Positions 30,842 to 37,422 of a stretch of DNA of 37,422 nt are shown one piece after another. Position 1 is the first letter of the stretch. Each line of letters starts with the position of its first letter. Position numbers and translations under genes: made by a program. Source of the DNA: DATKXO01 sp035528995 (GTDB lineage Bacteria > Planctomycetota > Phycisphaerae > UBA1845); the NCBI GenBank assembly GCA_035528995.1, contig DATKXO010000351.1, positions 1 to 37,422 of the forward strand. The letters run 5' to 3'. The notes under the pieces are model-generated. The model was not told where the DNA came from. It searched no databases and saw only the letters and a list, made by a program, of their open reading frames with translations.

Positions 30842-31015
30842 GATGTTTCTCCAGGTTTTCTCTGCCCCTCTGCAATCGCCATAGTCTACCCATTTTATCA
30901 TTCTCGTTGCCCTGGTACGTAATGCAGCGTGACTTCCTTTATTCTGGAGAGCTGCAGAGCTGCCCAGACGCCCGGTCGCTTCCGGAAAAATCACCTCAAC
31001 GCCCTGCTGGGGGGG

Positions 31016-31042
31016 TGACTTTTTTGCGCAAAGCGCTATCCT
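31016..31042 (+). promoter_or_regulatory. Promoter-like element upstream of the first TSP3 gene
   Basis: TGACTT (31016-31021) and TATCCT (31037-31042) are 15 bases apart, and GC precedes TATC. A very similar pair (TGACTT and TATCGT) lies upstream of the second TSP3 gene. The match to the sigma70 consensus is modest. The argument for function is the similarity between the two genes. Transcription would begin about 145 bases before the ATG. Confidence 0.4.
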
Positions 31043-31128
31043 AAGAGGGGGTGGCCCATCCGGGGTGCACTGTCGTCAAGCGCTGGGGGAGGGTGTGTAT
31101 CCAGGCCGGCGTTGACGACCCTTTTTGG

Positions 31129-31148
31129 GGGGAGGACACCTTCTCCCC
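31129..31148 (+). other. Leader hairpin before the first TSP3 gene
   Basis: GGGGAGGA (31129-31136) pairs with TTCTCCCC (31141-31148), with one G-U pair, around a CACC loop. It lies 46 bases before the start codon. A structural or regulatory role in the mRNA leader is possible but not shown. Confidence 0.3.
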
Positions 31149-31194
31149 ATACAGGATGCGGCAGTTGGAACACAACCCACAGAAGGAGTGCAGC

Positions 31195-33777
31195 ATGCCC
31201 AAGAGACGCGGTGCGCGTTACCGGGGGATTGCGCCGTGGAAGGCGACTGTTGGCCTGTTCCTTCTGACCGTGGGACCCTGCGCCAACGTGCAGAGCCCGG
31301 GTCAGGGCACGGAGCTGTTCTGGGGCGTCGCCGTCGCCCTGGGCCAGACCGAGACGTGCCGCTATGAGGTGAACGCCAAGATCGTCCTGATGATCGAGCG
31401 GACTTTCGACGCCATCGCGGGTGAGGGTCTTCCCGAGAAGCGGGCGGCGGCCCACGCGCTGTTGGACCTGTTCGAGACCTCCCCGGCGCCGCCAATGGTG
31501 GCTATCGGCCGGTTCGGCGATGTGGCGGGTGCGCACGATGCGGCGATCGTGCAGCCCTCGACGACCGACTACAACGACCTGCATGCCGCGGTGGACAGGG
31601 ACTTCCAAGACACCCACTTCGGGGCGACCGACATATCGGCCGCACTCACGGTGGCTAAGACTGAGGTCGGGCGGAAGTCGGCCGACCCCGTGGCGGGCCG
31701 TTGGCACGTGCTGATCCTGGTCTCCGGCGGGGACCCGCGCGAATGTGACGAGGATTGCGAAAGCGCCCAGGAAGCCCGCGCGAGGGCCAGGGCGTTGGCC
31801 TCTTTGTACACGGGCACGGGCGGCTCGGTATACCTCGATGCTATCTTCTCGGTGCATGCCGGCGGGAATCCTGACGGGCAGGCCGGCCCCGAGTTCATGG
31901 AGATTCTTGCTACCTATCCCCAGAACCCCGGCCCCGGAGAACTGCCGAGCTTCTATACCACCGTGGGGACCGATTTCAGCGCCCTTACCGCGGTCTTCAC
32001 GGACGAGATCGGCACCGACCTGTGCACCGACTGCGATCACAGCGGCCTCAACGATGACGACGAGGGCCTGACCGATACCGACAGCGACACCTGGCCGGAC
32101 ATTTGTGAAGAATGTCCGACCGATCCGAACAAGAGCGAGGCGGGAACCTGCGGTTGCGGCACGCCCGACGTCGACACGGACAACGACGGCACCCTGGATT
32201 GTCACGACGACTGCCCGAATGATCCCGACAAGACGGAAACGGGCGTTTGCGGATGTGGCAATCCGGACGTCGACGTCGACGGCGACTTCGTCCTGGACTG
32301 TGTGGACAACTGCCCGCCCGAGGCCTGCCCCGGCAACCCGGGTGACTGCTACAACCCGGCACCGCAGGGCGACGCCGACGGTGACGGTGCGGGCAACGCG
32401 TGCGACGGCTGCCCCAATGATCCGAACAAGACCGTTCCGGGGCGCTGCGGCTGCGGCAATCTCGAGACCGACGACGACCACGACGGGACGCCGAACTGCA
32501 TCGATGGCTGTGTGGACGACCCGAAGAAGACCACCCCGGGGGTTTGCGGCTGCGGCGTGGCCGACACCGATTCGGACGGCGACGATACGCTCGACTGTCT
32601 GGACGACTGCCCGACCGACCCGAAGAAAGTCAACAAGGGCGACTGCGGCTGCGGCGTGGCGGAGACCGATTCGGACGCAGACGGCAAGCCCAACTGCGTG
32701 GACAACTGCCCCAGTGTGGCCAACCCCGACCAGAAGGACAGCGACGAGGACGGAGTCGGCGACGAGTGTGATACGTCGGATCCCACTCCGGACCTGCCCT
32801 GCGAGCAGCTCGACACCGACGAAGACGGCGTGAATGACTGCAACGATTGGTGTCCCAACACGCCGCCCGTCGACACGCCGGACGGCAGGGACGTGGATGC
32901 GGACGGCTGCTCCTGCAGCCAGCGGGATGCGGACGGGGACGGGTTCAACGACTGTGACGACAACTGTCCGATGCTGGCCAACGTCGGCCAGGCGGACACC
33001 GACGTGTGCGCCGGCGGGGACAACGACGGCCTGCCCTGCGACGCCCAGGCTGAATGTCCGGGCGGCGTCTGTATCGGGGACGGCGTCGGCGACCCCTGCG
33101 ACAACTGTCCGGACACGCTGAACCCCGGCAACCTGATCACGGGCAAGCAGGCCGACGCGGACGGCGACGGCGTGGGTGACGCCTGTGACAACTGCCCGGA
33201 CGATCCGAACGAGGACCAGGACGACGTCGATGGCGACGGCCTCGGTGACGCCTGTGATTCCTGCGACCTCGGGGCCAACGTCGATTCCGACAACGACGGC
33301 GTGTTCGACCCCTGCGACTACTGTCCGAGCACGCCCGACCCGCTGAACGCCGACGACGACGACGACGAGTACGGAAACGTCTGCGACAACTGTCGGTTCG
33401 CGGCCAACGAGGACCAGGCCGACCAGGACGACGACGGCGTGGGCGATGTGTGTGACAACTGTCCGGAAGAGGCGAACGCCGATCAGGCGGACGAGGACGG
33501 TGACGGCGTCGGCGACGCCTGCGACGACGATTTCAAGGAGCCCGGCGGCGGCAGTCAGCAGCCGACGCCACCGGCGGATGACGGCGACGGTCAGACCGGC
33601 GGCGGAGACTCGGGCGATGACGTTGGGCAGCCCCAGCCCGAGCCGCCCCAGAACGAGGCCGGCGGGGCCGGCGGCACCGTGGGCGGGCGGGCCTGCGGCA
33701 TCTTCAACGGGCTCTCCCTTATCGGACTTCCGCTGCTGCTCCTGGGGTGGGTTTCGGCTCGTTCGCACCGGCGGTAG
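31195..33777 (+). CDS. Secreted vWA-like/TSP3-repeat protein with CGIFN C-terminal signal
   Basis: The ATG at 31195 has AGAAGGAG six bases upstream; the 860-residue product begins MPKRRGARYRGIAPW and has a signal-peptide-like hydrophobic stretch (about 17-30). Residues 62-272 resemble a von Willebrand A domain: KIVLMIERTFDA, then GATDISAAL (143-151) and WHVLILVSGGDP. The metal site is degenerate: the DxSxS motif reads E-R-T-F-D. From about 280 to 770 come TSP3 calcium-binding repeats (D-x-D-x-D-G-x-x-D-x-C-D-x-C), very acidic and Cys-rich. A Gly/Pro/Asp-rich linker follows. The end is Cys834-Gly-Ile-Phe-Asn, a hydrophobic helix (839-853) and RSHRR. It is likely a cell-surface protein. Confidence 0.87.
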   Translation: MPKRRGARYRGIAPWKATVGLFLLTVGPCANVQSPGQGTELFWGVAVALGQTETCRYEVNAKIVLMIERTFDAIAGEGLPEKRAAAHALLDLFETSPAPPMVAIGRFGDVAGAHDAAIVQPSTTDYNDLHAAVDRDFQDTHFGATDISAALTVAKTEVGRKSADPVAGRWHVLILVSGGDPRECDEDCESAQEARARARALASLYTGTGGSVYLDAIFSVHAGGNPDGQAGPEFMEILATYPQNPGPGELPSFYTTVGTDFSALTAVFTDEIGTDLCTDCDHSGLNDDDEGLTDTDSDTWPDICEECPTDPNKSEAGTCGCGTPDVDTDNDGTLDCHDDCPNDPDKTETGVCGCGNPDVDVDGDFVLDCVDNCPPEACPGNPGDCYNPAPQGDADGDGAGNACDGCPNDPNKTVPGRCGCGNLETDDDHDGTPNCIDGCVDDPKKTTPGVCGCGVADTDSDGDDTLDCLDDCPTDPKKVNKGDCGCGVAETDSDADGKPNCVDNCPSVANPDQKDSDEDGVGDECDTSDPTPDLPCEQLDTDEDGVNDCNDWCPNTPPVDTPDGRDVDADGCSCSQRDADGDGFNDCDDNCPMLANVGQADTDVCAGGDNDGLPCDAQAECPGGVCIGDGVGDPCDNCPDTLNPGNLITGKQADADGDGVGDACDNCPDDPNEDQDDVDGDGLGDACDSCDLGANVDSDNDGVFDPCDYCPSTPDPLNADDDDDEYGNVCDNCRFAANEDQADQDDDGVGDVCDNCPEEANADQADEDGDGVGDACDDDFKEPGGGSQQPTPPADDGDGQTGGGDSGDDVGQPQPEPPQNEAGGAGGTVGGRACGIFNGLSLIGLPLLLLGWVSARSHRR

Positions 33778-33823
33778 ATCGGGGGTAATCCCGCGCGTGC
33801 GGAACGTGCCATAAGAGTTTCTG

Positions 33824-33856
33824 GCGGTTGGTGCAACGATCGGGTCCGCCAACCGC
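33824..33856 (+). terminator. Possible terminator hairpin after the first TSP3 gene
   Basis: GCGGTTGG (33824-33831) pairs perfectly with CCAACCGC (33849-33856) around a 17-base loop, 46 bases after the stop. No T-run follows. Its position suggests 3'-end formation or mRNA protection, but it is not proven. Confidence 0.35.
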
Positions 33857-34058
33857 GAACCGTGAGGTCGGGCCTCGCGAGTCCTGATCGGCGAGCGGCA
33901 GCTTGGGGGCCTTCGCGCCCGGGTCGGTGTTGACCTGGTGGCGAAGGGAAAAGTGGGTATGCGCTTTCGGGTGGGGGACCACGTCCCAGAACCAACCGCG
34001 CCTGGCAGACAGGTGGCGGTCGACGAAAAAAAATGCTGCTTCCGCTGTTTTCGGGGCG

Positions 34059-34086
34059 TGACTTTGCACCGTATCCGTGCTATCGT
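34059..34086 (+). promoter_or_regulatory. Promoter-like element upstream of the second TSP3 gene
   Basis: TGACTT (34059-34064) and TATCGT (34081-34086) are 16 bases apart, and the -10 box is preceded by TGC (extended -10 form). It mirrors the element before the first TSP3 gene. Transcription would start about 349 bases before the ATG at 34442, giving a long leader. Confidence 0.42.
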
Positions 34087-34114
34087 GGTGCATGTAGAAG
34101 GGTCCAAAGCAGTT

Positions 34115-34138
34115 CCACGATCATCTCCCCAGTCGTGG
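34115..34138 (+). other. Leader hairpin before the second TSP3 gene
   Basis: CCACGA (34115-34120) pairs with TCGTGG (34133-34138). It lies soon after the predicted transcription start. No known riboswitch was recognised in the leader. Confidence 0.3.
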
Positions 34139-34441
34139 TATGCATAGGGGTGGAGGCAAAGAAAGCCTAAGAATGCAGGCTGTGGTCCAAACGATGCTCC
34201 TACTCTACAACCGTCCGCTGGCAAAGCGCACGTGGTGTGGGCGCATCTTGGGATAGGGGGCCCGTCTCTCAGGTTCGGGAACGGCTCCAAAGCCGATGTG
34301 TTGTGGAAGTGCAGTTCGCTCGTGGCCGCGCTGTAAACAGGAGCGCATGGATGGGCGGCGACCTATTCTGGCGAGGTCCATCGGTCGCCTATCTTCCAGC
34401 ACGAGCGATGGGGTAAATGAGAGATACTGGGAGGAAATACC

Positions 34442-37422
34442 ATGATTCCGTGTACGTGTAAGCTAAACCATGGAGACGCGATCGTGTCCAACGTCTTGCG
34501 CAGGGCGTGGGCGGTCGCTGTCGGCCGACGGCCGTCGTGCACCCGGTTGGGGGTGCTGCTGGTCATGAGCCTGGCAGTGGCGTCCGGGTGCAACTCCGCC
34601 GGAAGTGGGGGAAGCGGGGACAGTGCCACCCCCGGAGCCGGGCAACCGGCCGAGCGGGCTCTGGGCGGAGAGGCCTCCGCTTCTGCATTGGGCTCGTCAG
34701 AGTCGGCGCCCGTTGTGGCGGCCCTACCGACGTTCGTCCTGACCGACTTCGCGGTGGACGTGGCCCATCAGAACCCGTACGCCCCGAACCCCCACGAAGT
34801 CTTCCTGCCCGATTTCAACAACTTTCAGCTTTCCATCTATGGGCAGTTTGACACTTCCAAGTGCTACGAGATCAAGATCTCGCGCAACGGACCGGCCCAG
34901 GGATGCGGTTCCGCGAACAACAGCGGAGGCGACCAGGCGGTCAACATTTCCAGCACGGAACTCTTCGCCGACATCGCCCCGACCTCCGCGGCGAACTTCG
35001 CCGCCGGCGATGACTGGGAGCTCTCGGTTACCGAGCGGCAGGGGAGTGGTTGCACGGGTGGCAAGGTAACCCAGACCATCATGGGCCTCTCGGTCGCCGG
35101 CTGCAACGTGGAGTGTCCCGACGGGACGGACGCGGAGTGCGACGACGGCGACGCCTGTACGGCCGATACCTGCCGACTCGAGGACCTGCTCTGCGTCAAT
35201 CTGCCCGACCCGGACATCTGCGATGACCAGGACATTTGCACCGTGGACTCATGCGATTCGTTGACCGGGTGCATCAACGATCCAATTCCGGGTTGCTGCA
35301 ACACCGACGGCGACTGCGACGACGGCGACGTTTGCACGGATGACGCCTGTGTGGCCAACGCCTGCGAGAACACGCCGATCGCAGACTGCTGCAACCTGGA
35401 TTCGGAGTGCGACGACGGTGACGCCTGCACGGATGACGCCTGTGTGGACCACGCCTGCGAGAACACGCCGGTCCCGGACTGCTGCAACCTGGATTCGGAG
35501 TGTGACGACGGCGACGTCTGCACGGACGACTCGTGTGTGGACCACGCCTGCGTGAACGACCCGGTGGCCGACTGCTGCAACCTGGACTCGGAGTGCGACG
35601 ACGGCGACGTCTGCACGGACGACTCGTGCGTGGACCACGCCTGCGTAAACGACCCGGTGGCCGACTGCTGCAACCTGGACTCGGAATGCGACGACGGCGT
35701 CGCATGTACGACGGACAGGTGCGTGGACCACGCGTGCGTGCACGAGCCAGACAACCTGTTCTGTGACGACTACGATCCGTGCACCAACGATACGTGCGAT
35801 GCGGTCGAGGACTGCATCTACGAGCCGGTGGAATGCCCCGAGGGAGAGTATTGCGATCCCGAGACCGGCCTGTGCGCCAGTTGCAAGTGTCGGGAAGACA
35901 TCAACGCGAGTTGCGATACCGCCGCCGGGGCCAGTAACGTCCTCTTCAACCCGCTCGACTTCCTGGCCTACAGCGAGGAGTGTGCCGTGGCCTGCTGGGA
36001 ACCGGACTTGAGCGAACCCGGCGGTGCCCTCGTCCTGGATAACGGATGTGAGTGCATCGTGCAGTGCAGCCACAACCCGGGGTTCTTCCCCATCGGTTCG
36101 ACGCTGGTGACCTGCCAGGCCGTCCTGGATTGCCCGCCGGATCGAGGCGTGGCGACCACACAGCCGATCGCCGAGAAGTGCACGTTCATGGTGACGGTCA
36201 GCGGCGGCTGCGGCACTCCACCGCCGTGTGATGACACTGACCACGACGGTATCTGCGACAGCGTGGACAACTGCGTATACGTTCCGAACCCGGCCCAGAC
36301 CGACACCGACGGCGATGGCCGCGGCGATGCCTGCGACAACTGTCCGGAGGACTTCAACCCGGACCAGGCCGACGGCGACGGTGACGGTGTCGGCGACGTC
36401 TGCGACAACTGCCTGATGGTCGCCAACGCGGATCAGGCGGACACCGATCTCGACCTGTTCGGTGACGTCTGCGACAACTGTCCGGGCGACTTCAACCCGA
36501 GCCAGGCGGACGGCGACGCCGACGGTATCGCGGATGCCTGCGACGACTGTCCGGATGATGCCAATGCCGCCCAGGCCGACGCCGACGGTGACGGCGTGGG
36601 GGACGTCTGTGACAACTGTCCGGACGACATCAATCCGCCCAATGCGGCCACCGGCGTGCAGAACGACGACGACGGCGACGGCATCGGTGACGCCTGCGAC
36701 AACTGTCCGGCGGACGCCAACGACGACCAGACCGACACCGACAACGACGGGCTCGGCAACATCTGCGACGACTGCGACCTGGGCCCGAACGATGACTCCG
36801 ACGGCGACGGCGTGTTCGACCCGTGCGACCTGTGTCCCAGCGTTCCGGATTCGACGAACGCCGATGCCGACGGTGACCTGGTCGGCGATGTCTGCGATAA
36901 CTGCGTCAACGAGCCGAACCCGGATCAGGCCGACGCCGACGGTGACTTCGTCGGTGACGAATGCGACTGCTGCCCGGACGAGCCGAATCCGGACCAGGCC
37001 GACGGTGACGCAGACGGCGCAGGTGACGAGTGCGACAACTGCGTCGACACGCCCAATGCCGATCAGGCGGATGCCGACGGTGACGGGTTGGGCGACGTCT
37101 GCGACATCTGCTCGGCCGTGGCCGACGCCGACCAGGCGGATGCCGATGCGGACGGCGCCGGTGACGCCTGCGACAACTGTTCGGCCCTGGCGAATGAGGA
37201 CCAGGCCGACGGGGATGGTGACGGCGTTGGCGACGCGTGCGACAACTGTCCAACGATCGCCAATCCCGACCAGGCTGACGCGGACGGCAACGGCCTCGGT
37301 ACCGCGTGCGACGGTGACGAAGCCGGTCAGCCGCAGCCCGAGCCACCCGATCAGGAGCCGCCCACCACGGCTGGCGGCAAGGGTCGTTCGCCGTGCGGGA
37401 TCTTCAACGGGATCGCCCTGAT
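34442..37422 (+). CDS. Giant lipoprotein-like TSP3/Cys-rich repeat protein (partial, runs off window)
   Basis: The frame is open from ATG 34442 to the window end (993 codons), and the stop lies beyond. GGGAGG at 34429-34434 supports this ATG; a GTG at 34484 with GGAGA upstream is an alternative. The signal peptide ends in A-S-G-C at Cys50, a lipobox-like site. An unrecognised domain spans about 95-215. Cys/Asp repeats of 31 residues follow (about 285-440), resembling the slime-mould CTDC repeat family. A HYR-like segment comes next (about 535-595, with FPIGSTLVTC and CTFMVTVSG). About fifteen TSP3 repeats run from 600 to 955. A Pro-rich linker leads to Cys985-Gly-Ile-Phe-Asn, the same ending as the previous gene. 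Confidence 0.85.
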   Translation, partial: MIPCTCKLNHGDAIVSNVLRRAWAVAVGRRPSCTRLGVLLVMSLAVASGCNSAGSGGSGDSATPGAGQPAERALGGEASASALGSSESAPVVAALPTFVLTDFAVDVAHQNPYAPNPHEVFLPDFNNFQLSIYGQFDTSKCYEIKISRNGPAQGCGSANNSGGDQAVNISSTELFADIAPTSAANFAAGDDWELSVTERQGSGCTGGKVTQTIMGLSVAGCNVECPDGTDAECDDGDACTADTCRLEDLLCVNLPDPDICDDQDICTVDSCDSLTGCINDPIPGCCNTDGDCDDGDVCTDDACVANACENTPIADCCNLDSECDDGDACTDDACVDHACENTPVPDCCNLDSECDDGDVCTDDSCVDHACVNDPVADCCNLDSECDDGDVCTDDSCVDHACVNDPVADCCNLDSECDDGVACTTDRCVDHACVHEPDNLFCDDYDPCTNDTCDAVEDCIYEPVECPEGEYCDPETGLCASCKCREDINASCDTAAGASNVLFNPLDFLAYSEECAVACWEPDLSEPGGALVLDNGCECIVQCSHNPGFFPIGSTLVTCQAVLDCPPDRGVATTQPIAEKCTFMVTVSGGCGTPPPCDDTDHDGICDSVDNCVYVPNPAQTDTDGDGRGDACDNCPEDFNPDQADGDGDGVGDVCDNCLMVANADQADTDLDLFGDVCDNCPGDFNPSQADGDADGIADACDDCPDDANAAQADADGDGVGDVCDNCPDDINPPNAATGVQNDDDGDGIGDACDNCPADANDDQTDTDNDGLGNICDDCDLGPNDDSDGDGVFDPCDLCPSVPDSTNADADGDLVGDVCDNCVNEPNPDQADADGDFVGDECDCCPDEPNPDQADGDADGAGDECDNCVDTPNADQADADGDGLGDVCDICSAVADADQADADADGAGDACDNCSALANEDQADGDGDGVGDACDNCPTIANPDQADADGNGLGTACDGDEAGQPQPEPPDQEPPTTAGGKGRSPCGIFNGIAL
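35294..35758 (+). repeat. Five tandem 93-bp repeats within the second TSP3 gene
   Basis: Units start at 35294, 35387, 35480, 35573 and 35666, each exactly 93 bases (31 codons). The encoded unit has the pattern C-C-N-L-D-S-E-C-D-D-G-D-V-C-T-D-D-S-C-V. Units three and four are almost identical at DNA level, so they arose recently or are being homogenised. Two looser copies lie just upstream (about 35,110-35,290). Each unit has six cysteines. Confidence 0.85.

Larger units (their letters stand above)
30732..31194. other. Divergent intergenic region between PEP-CTERM and TSP3 genes
   Basis: No gene was recognised in these 463 bases. A good promoter reads left to the PEP-CTERM gene (30813-30841) and a weaker one reads right to the TSP3 gene (31016-31042). 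The middle (30,850-30,960) is A/T-rich relative to the window. A hairpin lies in the leader of the TSP3 gene at 31129-31148. Confidence 0.65.
33778..34441. other. Long intergenic region and leader between the two TSP3 genes
   Basis: These 664 bases hold no convincing gene; short frames, for example 33938-34147, have no supporting motif and the promoter lies across that one. Its left part has a perfect 8-base inverted repeat (33824-33856). The middle has a promoter-like element (34059-34086) and a hairpin (34115-34138). The right part would be a leader of about 350 bases before the second TSP3 gene, ending in GGGAGG (34429-34434), its ribosome binding site. Confidence 0.6.

Noticed and set aside
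31050..31078. Sigma54-like TGGC...TGCA pair before the first TSP3 gene
   Set aside because: The GG to GC distance is two bases too long for a sigma54 promoter.
33938..34147. 69-codon frame between the TSP3 genes
   Set aside because: No ribosome binding site or family motif, and the promoter-like element of the next gene lies inside it.
34120..34190. GCAAAG...GCC stretch as a cyclic-di-GMP riboswitch
   Set aside because: Only a few bases agree with the consensus and the expected second stem and tetraloop receptor are not seen.
31036..34290. Uninterrupted 1,084-codon minus-strand frame antisense to the first TSP3 gene
   Set aside because: It is a by-product of the Asp/Gly/Cys-rich TSP3 codons, which read as Val/Ala/Ile-rich on the other strand. 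The + frame has a start with a good ribosome binding site, a signal peptide and recognisable repeats.
35294..35758. Regular 93-bp repeats as a CRISPR array
   Set aside because: The units are contiguous, in frame and coding, with no spacers.
34864..36909. Minus-strand Ser/Pro/Thr- and Val/His-rich frames antisense to the second TSP3 gene
   Set aside because: They mirror the repeats of the + strand gene and have no family match or start signal.
36462..37421. + strand Thr/Arg-rich frame
   Set aside because: It is the wrong frame across TSP3 repeats; the true frame (positions 34442 + 3n) gives clear D-x-D-G-x-x-D-x-C-D motifs.

Overview
The window comes from a high-GC bacterium, most likely a member of the Planctomycetota (class not determined). 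That placement is inferred. It rests on the mix of genes: a large S10/spc/alpha ribosomal cluster, an enlarged L17, TPR-rich envelope proteins, a PEP-CTERM protein and very long thrombospondin type 3 (TSP3) repeat proteins. No tRNA, rRNA, CRISPR array or insertion sequence was recognised.

Region 1 (1-13,650, all + strand) is a ribosomal protein superoperon. It runs from the tail of a probable L23 through L2, S19, L22, S3, L16, L29, S17, L14, L24, L5, S14, S8, L6, L18, S5, L15, SecY, methionine aminopeptidase, L36, S13, S11, S4, RNA polymerase alpha and L17. L30 (rpmD), adenylate kinase (adk) and IF-1 (infA), often found in this string, are absent from it. S14, L36 and S4 all keep their zinc-ligand cysteines. 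L14 and L17 carry insertions, and L17 also has an acidic tail.

Region 2 (13,650-30,000) is a mosaic of short transcription units: a HIT hydrolase; a membrane glycosyltransferase coupled to a GNAT acetyltransferase; an unknown gene and a metzincin-like lipoprotein on the minus strand; a 989-residue TPR/gluzincin protein whose promoter predicts a leaderless mRNA; a minus-strand string of ferrochelatase, HemY-type oxidase and an O-antigen-ligase-like protein joined by GTGA overlaps; a stand-alone LigD-type 3'-phosphoesterase domain; and a TPR lipoprotein followed by an asparagine synthetase.

Region 3 (30,000-37,422) is about cell-surface proteins. A PEP-CTERM protein (minus) lies divergent from two tandem + strand genes for giant, acidic, Cys/Asp-rich secreted proteins with TSP3 repeats. 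The second runs off the window. Both end in Pro-rich linkers followed by a shared Cys-Gly-Ile-Phe-Asn motif; in the complete copy this is followed by a hydrophobic helix and a basic tail, the layout of a C-terminal sorting signal. This motif differs from PEP-CTERM and is the most likely undescribed system here. The two genes also share a similar promoter-like element and a near-identical TSP3 block, which suggests a duplicated, co-regulated surface-protein pair.
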